Shown: positions 1 to 5,293 of the stretch, in pieces
Position numbering within the stretch: position 1 is the stretch's first letter
Layout of the letters: the number at the start of each line of letters is the position of its first letter
Assembly: GCA_028700795.1 (NCBI GenBank)
Contig: JAQVRY010000089.1
Location: 1 to 6,119, forward strand
Length of the DNA stretch: 6,119 nt
From: Tissierellia bacterium
GTDB lineage: Bacteria > Bacillota > Clostridia > Tissierellales > Sedimentibacteraceae
Direction: 5' to 3'
Notes under the pieces: generated by a model
Databases searched by the model: none
What the model was told of the DNA's origin: nothing
The model's input: only the letters and a program-made list of their open reading frames with translations
Position numbers and translations under genes: made by a program

Positions 1-429
1 ATGGAATTTGGAAGGATAATTTATGATTCGCTTCCTTTTATAAAAAATAATCCGGAAATATTCGGTGAGCAAAATATATATAATTCAAAAGATGAAATAA
101 CAGGTACCTTGGAAAAACTATTAATCAATGCTTCTAAATATACCATTGAAGATATTTATTCTATCGTTAAGAAATTCAATGGAGTGATGATTCCTGCCCA
201 TATTAATAAGATGACCAACGGTATTCTTGGAGTATTAGGGTTTATGCCTATTAATCCGAAAATAGAGTTTGTAGAAGTATATTCGAAAATGTCTATTGAC
301 AATAAGATAACAAAGAAATATAAGGTGCTAAACAATTCAGATGCTCATCAGCTTATTGATATAGCTGAAGCGGTAAATTATTTTGAATTGGATGATATCG
401 AAGAGATATATGAGTATTTATTTGGATGA
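1..429 (+). CDS. PHP-domain phosphoesterase family protein, C-terminal part (5' end outside window)
   Basis: This is the last 142 residues of a PHP (polymerase and histidinol phosphatase) family metal-dependent hydrolase. The visible part has the family-like stretch IKNNPEIFGEQ (residues 14-24). It is followed by an AHI motif (His67) and an NSDAH motif (residues 112-116, with Asp114 and His116), which are typical PHP metal ligands. The N-terminal HxH and TDH-type motifs expected in a protein of roughly 230-240 residues are missing. The ATG at base 1 falls at what would be an internal Met of the family, so the gene almost certainly begins upstream of the window. The position after AHI is Asn69 rather than the Asp I recall as common (AHID). 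The last codons and the TGA lie inside the first copy of the TGTCCCC repeat. The substrate is unknown. Clostridial members often sit beside ATPase-fold and hydrogenase or other redox genes, which fits the setting but gives no reaction. Confidence 0.8.
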   Translation: MEFGRIIYDSLPFIKNNPEIFGEQNIYNSKDEITGTLEKLLINASKYTIEDIYSIVKKFNGVMIPAHINKMTNGILGVLGFMPINPKIEFVEVYSKMSIDNKITKKYKVLNNSDAHQLIDIAEAVNYFELDDIEEIYEYLFG

Positions 430-515
430 ATGTCCCCGTATTTAATAAAAGGAGGGGGGACACACCTTCAAAATCGGGTTATCCTTTGAGGAATAGCTTT
501 TGAAGGAATGTCCCC
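420..515. repeat. Three-copy TGTCCCC repeat forming a large inverted repeat (REP/MITE-like)
   Basis: An 18-base unit occurs three times: 420-437 (+), 456-473 (-) and 498-515 (+). Read in the same direction, all three copies end in TGTCCCC. The second and third copies pair over 16 of 18 positions around a 24-base centre, which itself can fold through TCCT/AGGA. The first and third copies match at 15 of 18 positions. The first copy can instead pair with the second through TGTCCCC (431-437) and GGGGACA (456-462), so two alternative hairpins are possible in RNA. The element starts within the last codons of the PHP gene and ends 12 bases before the ATPase start. GC-rich GGGGACA/TGTCCCC palindromes of this kind resemble dispersed REP-like repeats of Clostridia, some linked to RAYT (Y1) transposases. 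No transposase is in the window, and whether the element is dispersed in the genome cannot be seen here. Confidence 0.7.
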
Positions 516-527
516 ATACTTGGAATT

Positions 528-1079
528 ATGAAGGAAATTTCCATGCACATATTGGATATAGCAATGAACAGCATTAAAGCTGACGCTTCATTAGTTGAAA
601 TAAACATAGAAGACAGTATAAAAAATAACCGGTTGATGATAACTATTGCTGATAATGGCAAAGGAATGAGCGAAGATGTTATAAACAGAGTAACAAATCC
701 CTTTTACACAACTCGCAGTACCAGAAAAGTAGGATTAGGAATTCCAATGTTGAAAGAAGCTTGTGAGAGATGTAACGGTTATTTAAAAATCGAATCAAAG
801 ATAGGCGTTGGAACTAAGGTTTTCTGTAATTTTGAAAGGGATAACATAGATAGAGCACCTCTTGGAAGTATGGGAGAAACAATTATGGCAATTATTAACT
901 CCGGTGATAATTTTGAACTTATTTATACTCATAAGACAGATACAGGTGAATTTATATTTGATACAAGTGAAGTGAAAGGAATGATTGAAGGAATTGATAT
1001 TAAAGACATCGGCGTTTTATTATGGATAAAGGAATATATTAATGAAAATGTAAATATTGTTTTAGCAGGCAAAAATTGA
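528..1079 (+). CDS. Stand-alone GHKL/HATPase_c-fold ATP-binding protein
   Basis: This 183-residue protein has a histidine-kinase-type ATP-binding domain over about residues 1-102. The N box is LDIAMNS (Asn14), the G1 box DNGKGM (42-47), an NPFYTTR stretch at 57-63, the G2 box VGLGIPML (68-75) and the G3 region GVGT (93-96). There is no sensor, transmembrane segment, HAMP or phospho-acceptor histidine domain, so it is not a complete sensor kinase. Residues 110-183 form a separate C-terminal part with no motif I recognise. Start choice: MKEISMHILDIA at base 528 fits the usual N-terminus of this family, although its Shine-Dalgarno is weak (TTGGA, 520-524). An ATG at 543 has a better one (GAAGGAA, 530-536) but would trim the N terminus. 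The role could be anti-sigma-factor-like or regulatory protein kinase activity, but the target is unknown. Its placement between a PHP gene and rnf suggests a link to redox metabolism, by context only. Confidence 0.8.
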   Translation: MKEISMHILDIAMNSIKADASLVEINIEDSIKNNRLMITIADNGKGMSEDVINRVTNPFYTTRSTRKVGLGIPMLKEACERCNGYLKIESKIGVGTKVFCNFERDNIDRAPLGSMGETIMAIINSGDNFELIYTHKTDTGEFIFDTSEVKGMIEGIDIKDIGVLLWIKEYINENVNIVLAGKN

Positions 1080-1091
1080 TAAATTATGTTC

Positions 1092-1120
1092 TTGCTTAAT
1101 TTGATAAATAATGATAAAAT
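1092..1120 (+). promoter_or_regulatory. Candidate upstream promoter for rnf
   Basis: A TTGCTT -35 box (1092-1097) and a TAAAAT -10 box (1115-1120) are separated by 17 bases, with a TG at 1112-1113 giving an extended -10. The region is very AT-rich, so chance matches are likely. A transcript from here would contain the whole inverted repeat at 1164-1192 and its T run, and might be attenuated there. Confidence 0.35.
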
Positions 1121-1142
1121 TTATAAATAAATAAAAAAGGTG

Positions 1143-1171
1143 TTTAAAAGTCGAAAACAATCTGTTATAAT
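1143..1171 (+). promoter_or_regulatory. Candidate main rnf promoter (extended -10)
   Basis: The perfect -10 hexamer TATAAT (1166-1171) is preceded by TG at 1163-1164, making an extended -10. A TTTAAA -35 box (1143-1148, 4 of 6 consensus positions) lies 17 bases upstream. Transcription would start near 1178 and leave a leader of about 57 bases before rnfC. This is the best sigma-A-type match in the intergenic region. The -10 box lies inside the left arm of the inverted repeat at 1164-1192, so promoter use may be regulated there. Confidence 0.55.
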
Positions 1172-1199
1172 CTTTATGTTTTAGATTATAACTTTTTTT
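1164..1199. promoter_or_regulatory. Perfect 10-bp inverted repeat with T run: candidate rnf operator or weak terminator
   Basis: GTTATAATCT (1164-1173) and AGATTATAAC (1183-1192) are exact reverse complements separated by 9 bases, and seven T residues follow at 1193-1199. Two readings are possible. As RNA it would be an intrinsic-terminator-shaped hairpin ending transcription from the ATPase gene, but the stem has only two G-C pairs and would be weak. As DNA it is a 29-bp dyad covering the TATAAT box and centred on the predicted start near 1178, where a dimeric repressor could block transcription. The sequence does not match a binding site I recognise. Confidence 0.45.
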
Positions 1200-1223
1200 A
1201 TAATTTATAATTATTAATTTCAC

Positions 1224-1230
1224 GAGGTGG
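1224..1230 (+). promoter_or_regulatory. Ribosome binding site of rnfC
   Basis: GAGGTGG lies four bases before the ATG at 1235 and matches the anti-Shine-Dalgarno with the GAGGTG core. It fixes the rnfC start at MSTKLFTFKGG, in keeping with the usual RnfC N-terminus. Confidence 0.8.
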
Positions 1231-1234
1231 TATT

Positions 1235-2566
1235 ATGAGCACAAAATTGTTTACATTTAAGGGTGGAATTCATCCCCCTCATAATAAGTCTTTTACACAG
1301 AATGTGCCAATAGAAGATGCACCGGCTCCAGACATTGTTGTAATTCCATTGTCACAACATATTGGAGCACCATGTGATTCTTTGGTGGCTGTAGGAGATA
1401 AAGTAAAAGTTGGACAAAAAATTGGCGAATCAAAAGCCTTTGTTTCAGCGCCAGTTCATGCAAGCGTGTCCGGAACAGTAAAGAAAATTGAAAATCGACA
1501 AGTACCGGGCGGAGCGAAGGTAAACAGTGTTATTATAGAATCCGATGGTAAATATGAAGTGCATGAATCAGTTCAGCCAAAAGGCCGATTGGAGGATCTT
1601 TCCAAAGAAGATATACTTTCAATAATCAAAGAAGCAGGCATGGCAGGAATGGGAGGAGCAACTTTCCCTACACATGTTAAGTTAAGTCCTCCAAAAGACA
1701 AACCCATTGACACATTGCTTGTAAATGGAGCGGAATGCGAGCCATATTTGACAGCTGACCATAGAATTATGTTGGAAAAACCTGAGATTGTTCTTCTTGG
1801 CACAAAAACTATTATGAAGGCTTTGGGAGTGAGTAAAGCTTATATATGTATCGAAAACAACAAGCCTGATGCAATTAAAACATTAAGGGAAATTGCTAAA
1901 GATGAAGAAGGTATTGAAGTTGTATCAATGGTAGCTAAATACCCTCAAGGTGATGAAAAAAGATTAATTAATGCAATCACCGGAAGAGTTGTTCCTTCAG
2001 GAGGTCTTCCAATGGAAGTTGGATGTGTGGTTGAAAATGTTGGTACCGTTGCTACAATTGGAAATGTAATAAAGACAGGTATGCCTTGCGTTCAAAGAGT
2101 TGTAACCGTAACAGGAAGTGCTGTTGAAAACCCTAAGAACCTATATGTAAGACTAGGAACTTTATTTAAGGATTGTATTGAAATGTGCGGAGGTTACAAA
2201 GAAGAGCCGGGGAAAATAATTAACGGCGGACCGATGATGGGAATTGCACAATATACTGACGAAGTCCCTGTTATTAAAGGAACATCAGGAATACTGGTTT
2301 TAAATAAAAAAGAAGCAAATATTCCAGAGCATTCAAATTGTATTTTATGCGGTAAATGTGTTGATGCTTGTCCTGTTAACTTAATGCCTTATAAAATAGG
2401 GAGATTTTCTTTGTTGAGAAATTTTGACGGTGCTGATGAATATCATGCAACTGATTGTATCGAATGTGGTGCGTGTTCGTATGTATGTCCTGCGAAGAGA
2501 CCACTTAAAGAATCAATAAGTGTTGCAAAAAAAGAGATTTTAACTAGACGAAAAAAGGCTAAATAG
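1235..2566 (+). CDS. rnfC: Rnf complex subunit C (NADH/FMN-binding, 2x[4Fe-4S])
   Basis: RnfC is the peripheral cytoplasmic subunit where electrons reach NAD+. This 443-residue protein has, in order: the N-terminal GGIHPPHNK motif (10-18); a barrel-sandwich region with VGDKVKVGQKIGES and SAPVHASVSG (about 53-80); a Complex I 51-kDa-like FMN/NAD(H) domain with GMGGATFPTH (138-147) and NGAECEPYLTADHR (164-177); an SLBB-like segment (about 285-325); and two [4Fe-4S] motifs, C369/C372/C375 with C379 and C408/C411/C414 with C418. It ends soon after the second cluster, the compact clostridial form, without the long Ala/Lys-rich C-terminal tail of many proteobacterial RnfC proteins. No transmembrane segment is seen. 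It is the first gene of the operon, and its TAG stop overlaps the rnfD ribosome binding site. Confidence 0.95.
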   Translation: MSTKLFTFKGGIHPPHNKSFTQNVPIEDAPAPDIVVIPLSQHIGAPCDSLVAVGDKVKVGQKIGESKAFVSAPVHASVSGTVKKIENRQVPGGAKVNSVIIESDGKYEVHESVQPKGRLEDLSKEDILSIIKEAGMAGMGGATFPTHVKLSPPKDKPIDTLLVNGAECEPYLTADHRIMLEKPEIVLLGTKTIMKALGVSKAYICIENNKPDAIKTLREIAKDEEGIEVVSMVAKYPQGDEKRLINAITGRVVPSGGLPMEVGCVVENVGTVATIGNVIKTGMPCVQRVVTVTGSAVENPKNLYVRLGTLFKDCIEMCGGYKEEPGKIINGGPMMGIAQYTDEVPVIKGTSGILVLNKKEANIPEHSNCILCGKCVDACPVNLMPYKIGRFSLLRNFDGADEYHATDCIECGACSYVCPAKRPLKESISVAKKEILTRRKKAK

Positions 2567-2570
2567 GAGG
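2565..2570 (+). promoter_or_regulatory. Ribosome binding site that sets the rnfD start
   Basis: AGGAGG overlaps the last two bases of the rnfC TAG stop and lies eight bases before the ATG at 2579. An in-frame TTG directly before that ATG (2576) is less likely as the start because ATG is available at good spacing. Confidence 0.75.
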
Positions 2571-2578
2571 AAATATTG

Positions 2579-3529
2579 ATGGAAATTAAATTGATTGGTT
2601 CATCGTCACCTCATATTAGGTCAGATGAAACAACACAAAAGATAATGCTTGATGTGATAATTGCATTAATGCCGGCATTGGCAGCAAGTATGTATTATTT
2701 TGGATTTAAAGCAATGGTATTGGTTTTGGCATCCGTAATATCTGCAGTTGTTACCGAATATTGTTGTCAAAGATTTATGAACAGACCTATAACCGTTACA
2801 GATTTAAGTGCGGTTGTAACAGGAATACTCTTAGCATTTAATTTACCTGCAGAAACACCATGGTGGATAGCTATTGTTGGCTCTGCATTTGCAATAGGAA
2901 TAGTAAAACAGGTATTTGGCGGATTGGGATTTAACTTTTTAAACCCTGCATTAGCGGCAAGAGCATTTTTAATGGCTTCATGGCCTCATTATTTATCAGG
3001 GGGTTTTATTGACCCGGCAGTTGACGCAGTTTCTTCTGCAACACCTCTTGCATTGCTGAAGGGGACAGCTTCCGGGCAGCTACCGTCATTATGGGATATG
3101 TTTATGGGGAATATACCGGGGGTTATTGGAGAAACTTCGGCAATACTACTATTAGCAGGCGGGATTTATTTAATATACAGAGGAACAATTAAATGGATAA
3201 TCCCTGTATTTTATATTGGTACGGTTGCCGTAATTGCTTTAATTACTGACGCAAGCACTTTACCTTACCACATATTGGGTGGAGGATTAATTTTAGGTGC
3301 ATTTTTCATGGCAACAGATTATTCAACAAGTCCTGTTACCGATAAAGGTAAAGTTATCTTTGCTGTTGGAGCAGGGTTATTAACAATGTTCATAAGAAAA
3401 ATGGGCGGATATCCCGAAGGAGTATCATATTCAATACTTCTTATGAATATTTTAACTCCAATGATAGATAAATATATTAAACCTCACGTATTTGGAGTTG
3501 CAACAGGAGGTAAGAAAAATGAAAAATAA
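2579..3529 (+). CDS. rnfD: Rnf complex subunit D (membrane, covalent FMN)
   Basis: RnfD is an integral membrane subunit homologous to NqrB that carries covalently bound FMN and takes part in ion translocation. From the ATG at 2579 it has 316 residues and about nine or ten hydrophobic segments, for example near 26-43, 45-62, 74-91, 95-111, 187-200, 205-223, 230-246, 256-273 and 282-296. The flavinylation motif is SSATPLA (152-158), with Thr155 as the predicted FMN-linked residue. Other family motifs are GGLGFNFLNPALAARAF (114-130), GETSA (184-188) and ATDYSTSPVT (245-254). The length is normal for the family. The 3' end overlaps rnfG by 11 bases in another frame and contains the rnfG ribosome binding site, which suggests coupled translation. 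Confidence 0.95.
   Translation: MEIKLIGSSSPHIRSDETTQKIMLDVIIALMPALAASMYYFGFKAMVLVLASVISAVVTEYCCQRFMNRPITVTDLSAVVTGILLAFNLPAETPWWIAIVGSAFAIGIVKQVFGGLGFNFLNPALAARAFLMASWPHYLSGGFIDPAVDAVSSATPLALLKGTASGQLPSLWDMFMGNIPGVIGETSAILLLAGGIYLIYRGTIKWIIPVFYIGTVAVIALITDASTLPYHILGGGLILGAFFMATDYSTSPVTDKGKVIFAVGAGLLTMFIRKMGGYPEGVSYSILLMNILTPMIDKYIKPHVFGVATGGKKNEK
3505..3510 (+). promoter_or_regulatory. Ribosome binding site for rnfG inside rnfD
   Basis: AGGAGG inside the last rnfD codons lies eight bases before the ATG at 3519. It fixes that start in preference to the upstream in-frame TTG at 3492, which would add nine residues with no family resemblance before the membrane anchor. Confidence 0.8.
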
Positions 3530-4091
3530 TTTTGTAAAATTAGTAAGTATATTATTTATAATAGCTGCAGTATCTGCAGGCATATTAGCTTGGTTAAATG
3601 ATACAACAAAGGATATAATAGCTCAAAATGAAGCAATGGCAAGTATGGACCCAGCCATATTGGAAGCTGTTATGCCAGGCTCTGTAATGTTTTATGATTT
3701 TGAAGACACTGCTTTAATAGATACAGTAAAAGCTGAAAATAATAAAATAATAAATTTAATGACGGCAGTTGATGCATCTGATAATGAACTTGGCAAGGTA
3801 GTAAGAACATGGAGTACAGTTAAAGGGTTTAACGGAGATATGGAATTGTATGTTGGGTTCACTTCCGATGGTCAAATATCAGGAGTAAGTGTAATTTCTC
3901 ATCAGGAAACTTCCGGTGTAGGTTCAAAAACTGCTGAACCTGCTTTTACAGAACAGTTTATTGGCAAGGATGCAAGCAGTGAAATTTCTTATAGTGATTA
4001 TGACGCTGTTACAGGCGCAACTTACTCTTCAGAATCGTTTTTAAGTGCTGTTAACAATGCCATAAAAGTTTATTCGGATTATTTGAAATAG
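3519..4091 (+). CDS. rnfG: Rnf complex subunit G (covalent FMN-binding, membrane-anchored)
   Basis: RnfG, related to NqrC, is anchored by one N-terminal membrane helix, with its FMN-binding domain on the outer side of the membrane, and passes electrons within the complex. From the ATG at 3519 it has 190 residues. A hydrophobic segment spans about 6-26, and a soluble domain follows. The FMN_bind domain contains VGFTSDGQISGVSVISHQET (112-131) and the flavinylation motif TGATYSS (165-171), with Thr168 as the predicted FMN attachment site. The usual ETPGxG motif reads ETSGVG here (130-135), with Ser132 where Pro is common. The gene overlaps the end of rnfD by 11 bases. Its TAG stop is part of the rnfE ribosome binding site. 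Confidence 0.94.
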   Translation: MKNNFVKLVSILFIIAAVSAGILAWLNDTTKDIIAQNEAMASMDPAILEAVMPGSVMFYDFEDTALIDTVKAENNKIINLMTAVDASDNELGKVVRTWSTVKGFNGDMELYVGFTSDGQISGVSVISHQETSGVGSKTAEPAFTEQFIGKDASSEISYSDYDAVTGATYSSESFLSAVNNAIKVYSDYLK

Positions 4092-4100
4092 GAGGATAAA

Positions 4101-4697
4101 ATGAACAAATTACAAATATTTAATAATGGTGTTACTAAAGAAAATCCTATTTTAGTTCAACAAGTTGGTATGTGTGCTACATTGGCAATTACAACATCAC
4201 TTCTAAACGGGATAGGAATGGGAGTAGCTGTTATAGCAGTTCTGACAGGTTCAAACATAGTGATTTCTTTATTGCGTAAGTTTATACCCGATGAGGTTCG
4301 TATACCTGCATTTATTATAGTAATTGCTGCATTTACAACCATAATAGATTTATTGATGCATGCATATACATTTGAATTATATAAAGCATTAGGAGTGTTT
4401 ATTCCATTAATAGTAGTTAACTGCATTATTCTTGCCCGAGCTGAAGCATTTGCTTCAAAGAACAGCTTGTCTGATTCTATAATAGACGGCTTGGGAATGG
4501 GTGTGGGTTACTTAGTTGCTATGATTTTACTCAGCTCAATAAGAGAAATATTAGGCAATGGCACAATACTTGGTTTTAGAATTCTTCCCGAAGCGTATGA
4601 GCCTATGATGATGGCTGTACAGCCACCCGGAGCGTTTATTCTCCTTGGATTGCTGATAGGCATCGTAAATTATGTTTCAAGAAGTAAGAAAGCTTAG
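4101..4697 (+). CDS. rnfE: Rnf complex subunit E (membrane)
   Basis: RnfE, homologous to NqrD, is a six-helix membrane protein that pairs with RnfA in inverted topology. The two subunits share an iron-sulfur centre within the membrane. At 198 residues it has family length. Hydrophobic segments lie near 18-35, 38-58, 67-88, 94-112, 130-148 and 177-193. The expected cluster ligands are Cys25 (GMCATLAITT) and Cys108 (VVNCIILARAEAFASKN). Two positions differ from the consensus I know: Ala26 where CPTLA is common, and Ala112 where NCIILGR is common. Gene identity is separated from rnfA by the NGIGMG (36-41) and RAEAFASKN motifs. AGGAGG at 4090-4095 overlaps the rnfG stop, five bases before the ATG. 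Confidence 0.95.
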   Translation: MNKLQIFNNGVTKENPILVQQVGMCATLAITTSLLNGIGMGVAVIAVLTGSNIVISLLRKFIPDEVRIPAFIIVIAAFTTIIDLLMHAYTFELYKALGVFIPLIVVNCIILARAEAFASKNSLSDSIIDGLGMGVGYLVAMILLSSIREILGNGTILGFRILPEAYEPMMMAVQPPGAFILLGLLIGIVNYVSRSKKA

Positions 4698-4707
4698 GAG
4701 GTAAGAA

Positions 4708-5283
4708 ATGGATTTAGTTAGTTTATTTATAACTTCATTTATAGTTAATAATATTATATTTATGCAGTTTTTAGGAGCATGTCCTTTCCTTGGAGTTTCT
4801 AAAAAAATTGATACAGCAGCTGGTATGGGTATTGCCGTTATATTTGTTATAACATTAGCATCCATAATAACATTCATTATTTATCATACTATTTTGGTTA
4901 CTTTTGAATTGGAATATTTGCAGACAATAGTATTTATACTGATAATTGCTGCGTTGGTGCAATTTGTTGAAATGTTTCTTAAAAAATCAGCACCGGGTTT
5001 ATATCAGGCATTAGGTATTTTCCTTCCTCTTATAACTACAAACTGTGCAGTCTTAGGTGTTGCTATAAATAATATTATTTACGAATATGAATTTATAGAA
5101 TCATTAGTTTATTCTGTTGGTACATCTGCAGGTTTCTTGCTCGCAATAGTATTATTTGCAGGTGTAAGAGATAAAGTTGATTATGCTGATTTGCCCGATT
5201 CATTGAAAGGCTCTGCTATTTCATTGATTACGGCAGGTCTTATGTCGGTTGCTTTCCTTGGCTTTTCAGGATTGCAACTATAG
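4708..5283 (+). CDS. rnfA: Rnf complex subunit A (membrane)
   Basis: RnfA, homologous to NqrE, is the partner of RnfE in the membrane core of the complex. Its 191 residues are typical of the family, with six hydrophobic segments near 4-24, 38-61, 70-90, 102-120, 133-153 and 168-190. Diagnostic motifs are FLGACPFLGVSKK (21-33) with Cys25, and TTNCAVLGVAINN (110-122) with Cys113; these cysteines are the expected ligands of the intramembrane Fe-S centre shared with RnfE. Unlike RnfE here, the CPFLG motif keeps its proline. AGGAGG at 4696-4701 overlaps the rnfE TAG stop and lies six bases before the ATG. Confidence 0.96.
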   Translation: MDLVSLFITSFIVNNIIFMQFLGACPFLGVSKKIDTAAGMGIAVIFVITLASIITFIIYHTILVTFELEYLQTIVFILIIAALVQFVEMFLKKSAPGLYQALGIFLPLITTNCAVLGVAINNIIYEYEFIESLVYSVGTSAGFLLAIVLFAGVRDKVDYADLPDSLKGSAISLITAGLMSVAFLGFSGLQL

Positions 5284-5293
5284 GAGGTAGATT

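Noticed and set aside
1..3. ATG at the first base as a true gene start
   Set aside because: The protein lacks the N-terminal PHP motifs and the Met falls at an internal position of the family, so the gene is cut by the window edge.
479..661. Open frame on the - strand over the ATPase gene start
   Set aside because: It lies opposite a gene with clear ATPase motifs and also covers the repeat; its product has no recognisable domain.
1141..1159. TGTTT-N9-AAACA as a Rex operator over the -35 box
   Set aside because: Only 5 bp per arm match and the inner TTAA parts of the Rex consensus are missing; expected by chance in such AT-rich DNA.
1573..1803. Open frame on the - strand inside rnfC
   Set aside because: Shadow of the conserved FMN/NAD domain of rnfC; no own binding site or family resemblance.
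3492..3518. Upstream TTG start extending rnfG by nine residues
   Set aside because: The ATG at 3519 has a perfect AGGAGG eight bases upstream and begins directly at the membrane anchor; the extension would contain that binding site.
4157..4426. Open frame on the - strand inside rnfE
   Set aside because: Opposite a well-conserved membrane gene; low-complexity Ile/Thr/Ala-rich product.
4677..4877. Open frame on the - strand across the rnfE/rnfA junction
   Set aside because: It would run through the rnfA cluster-binding region; explained by coding bias of the opposite strand.
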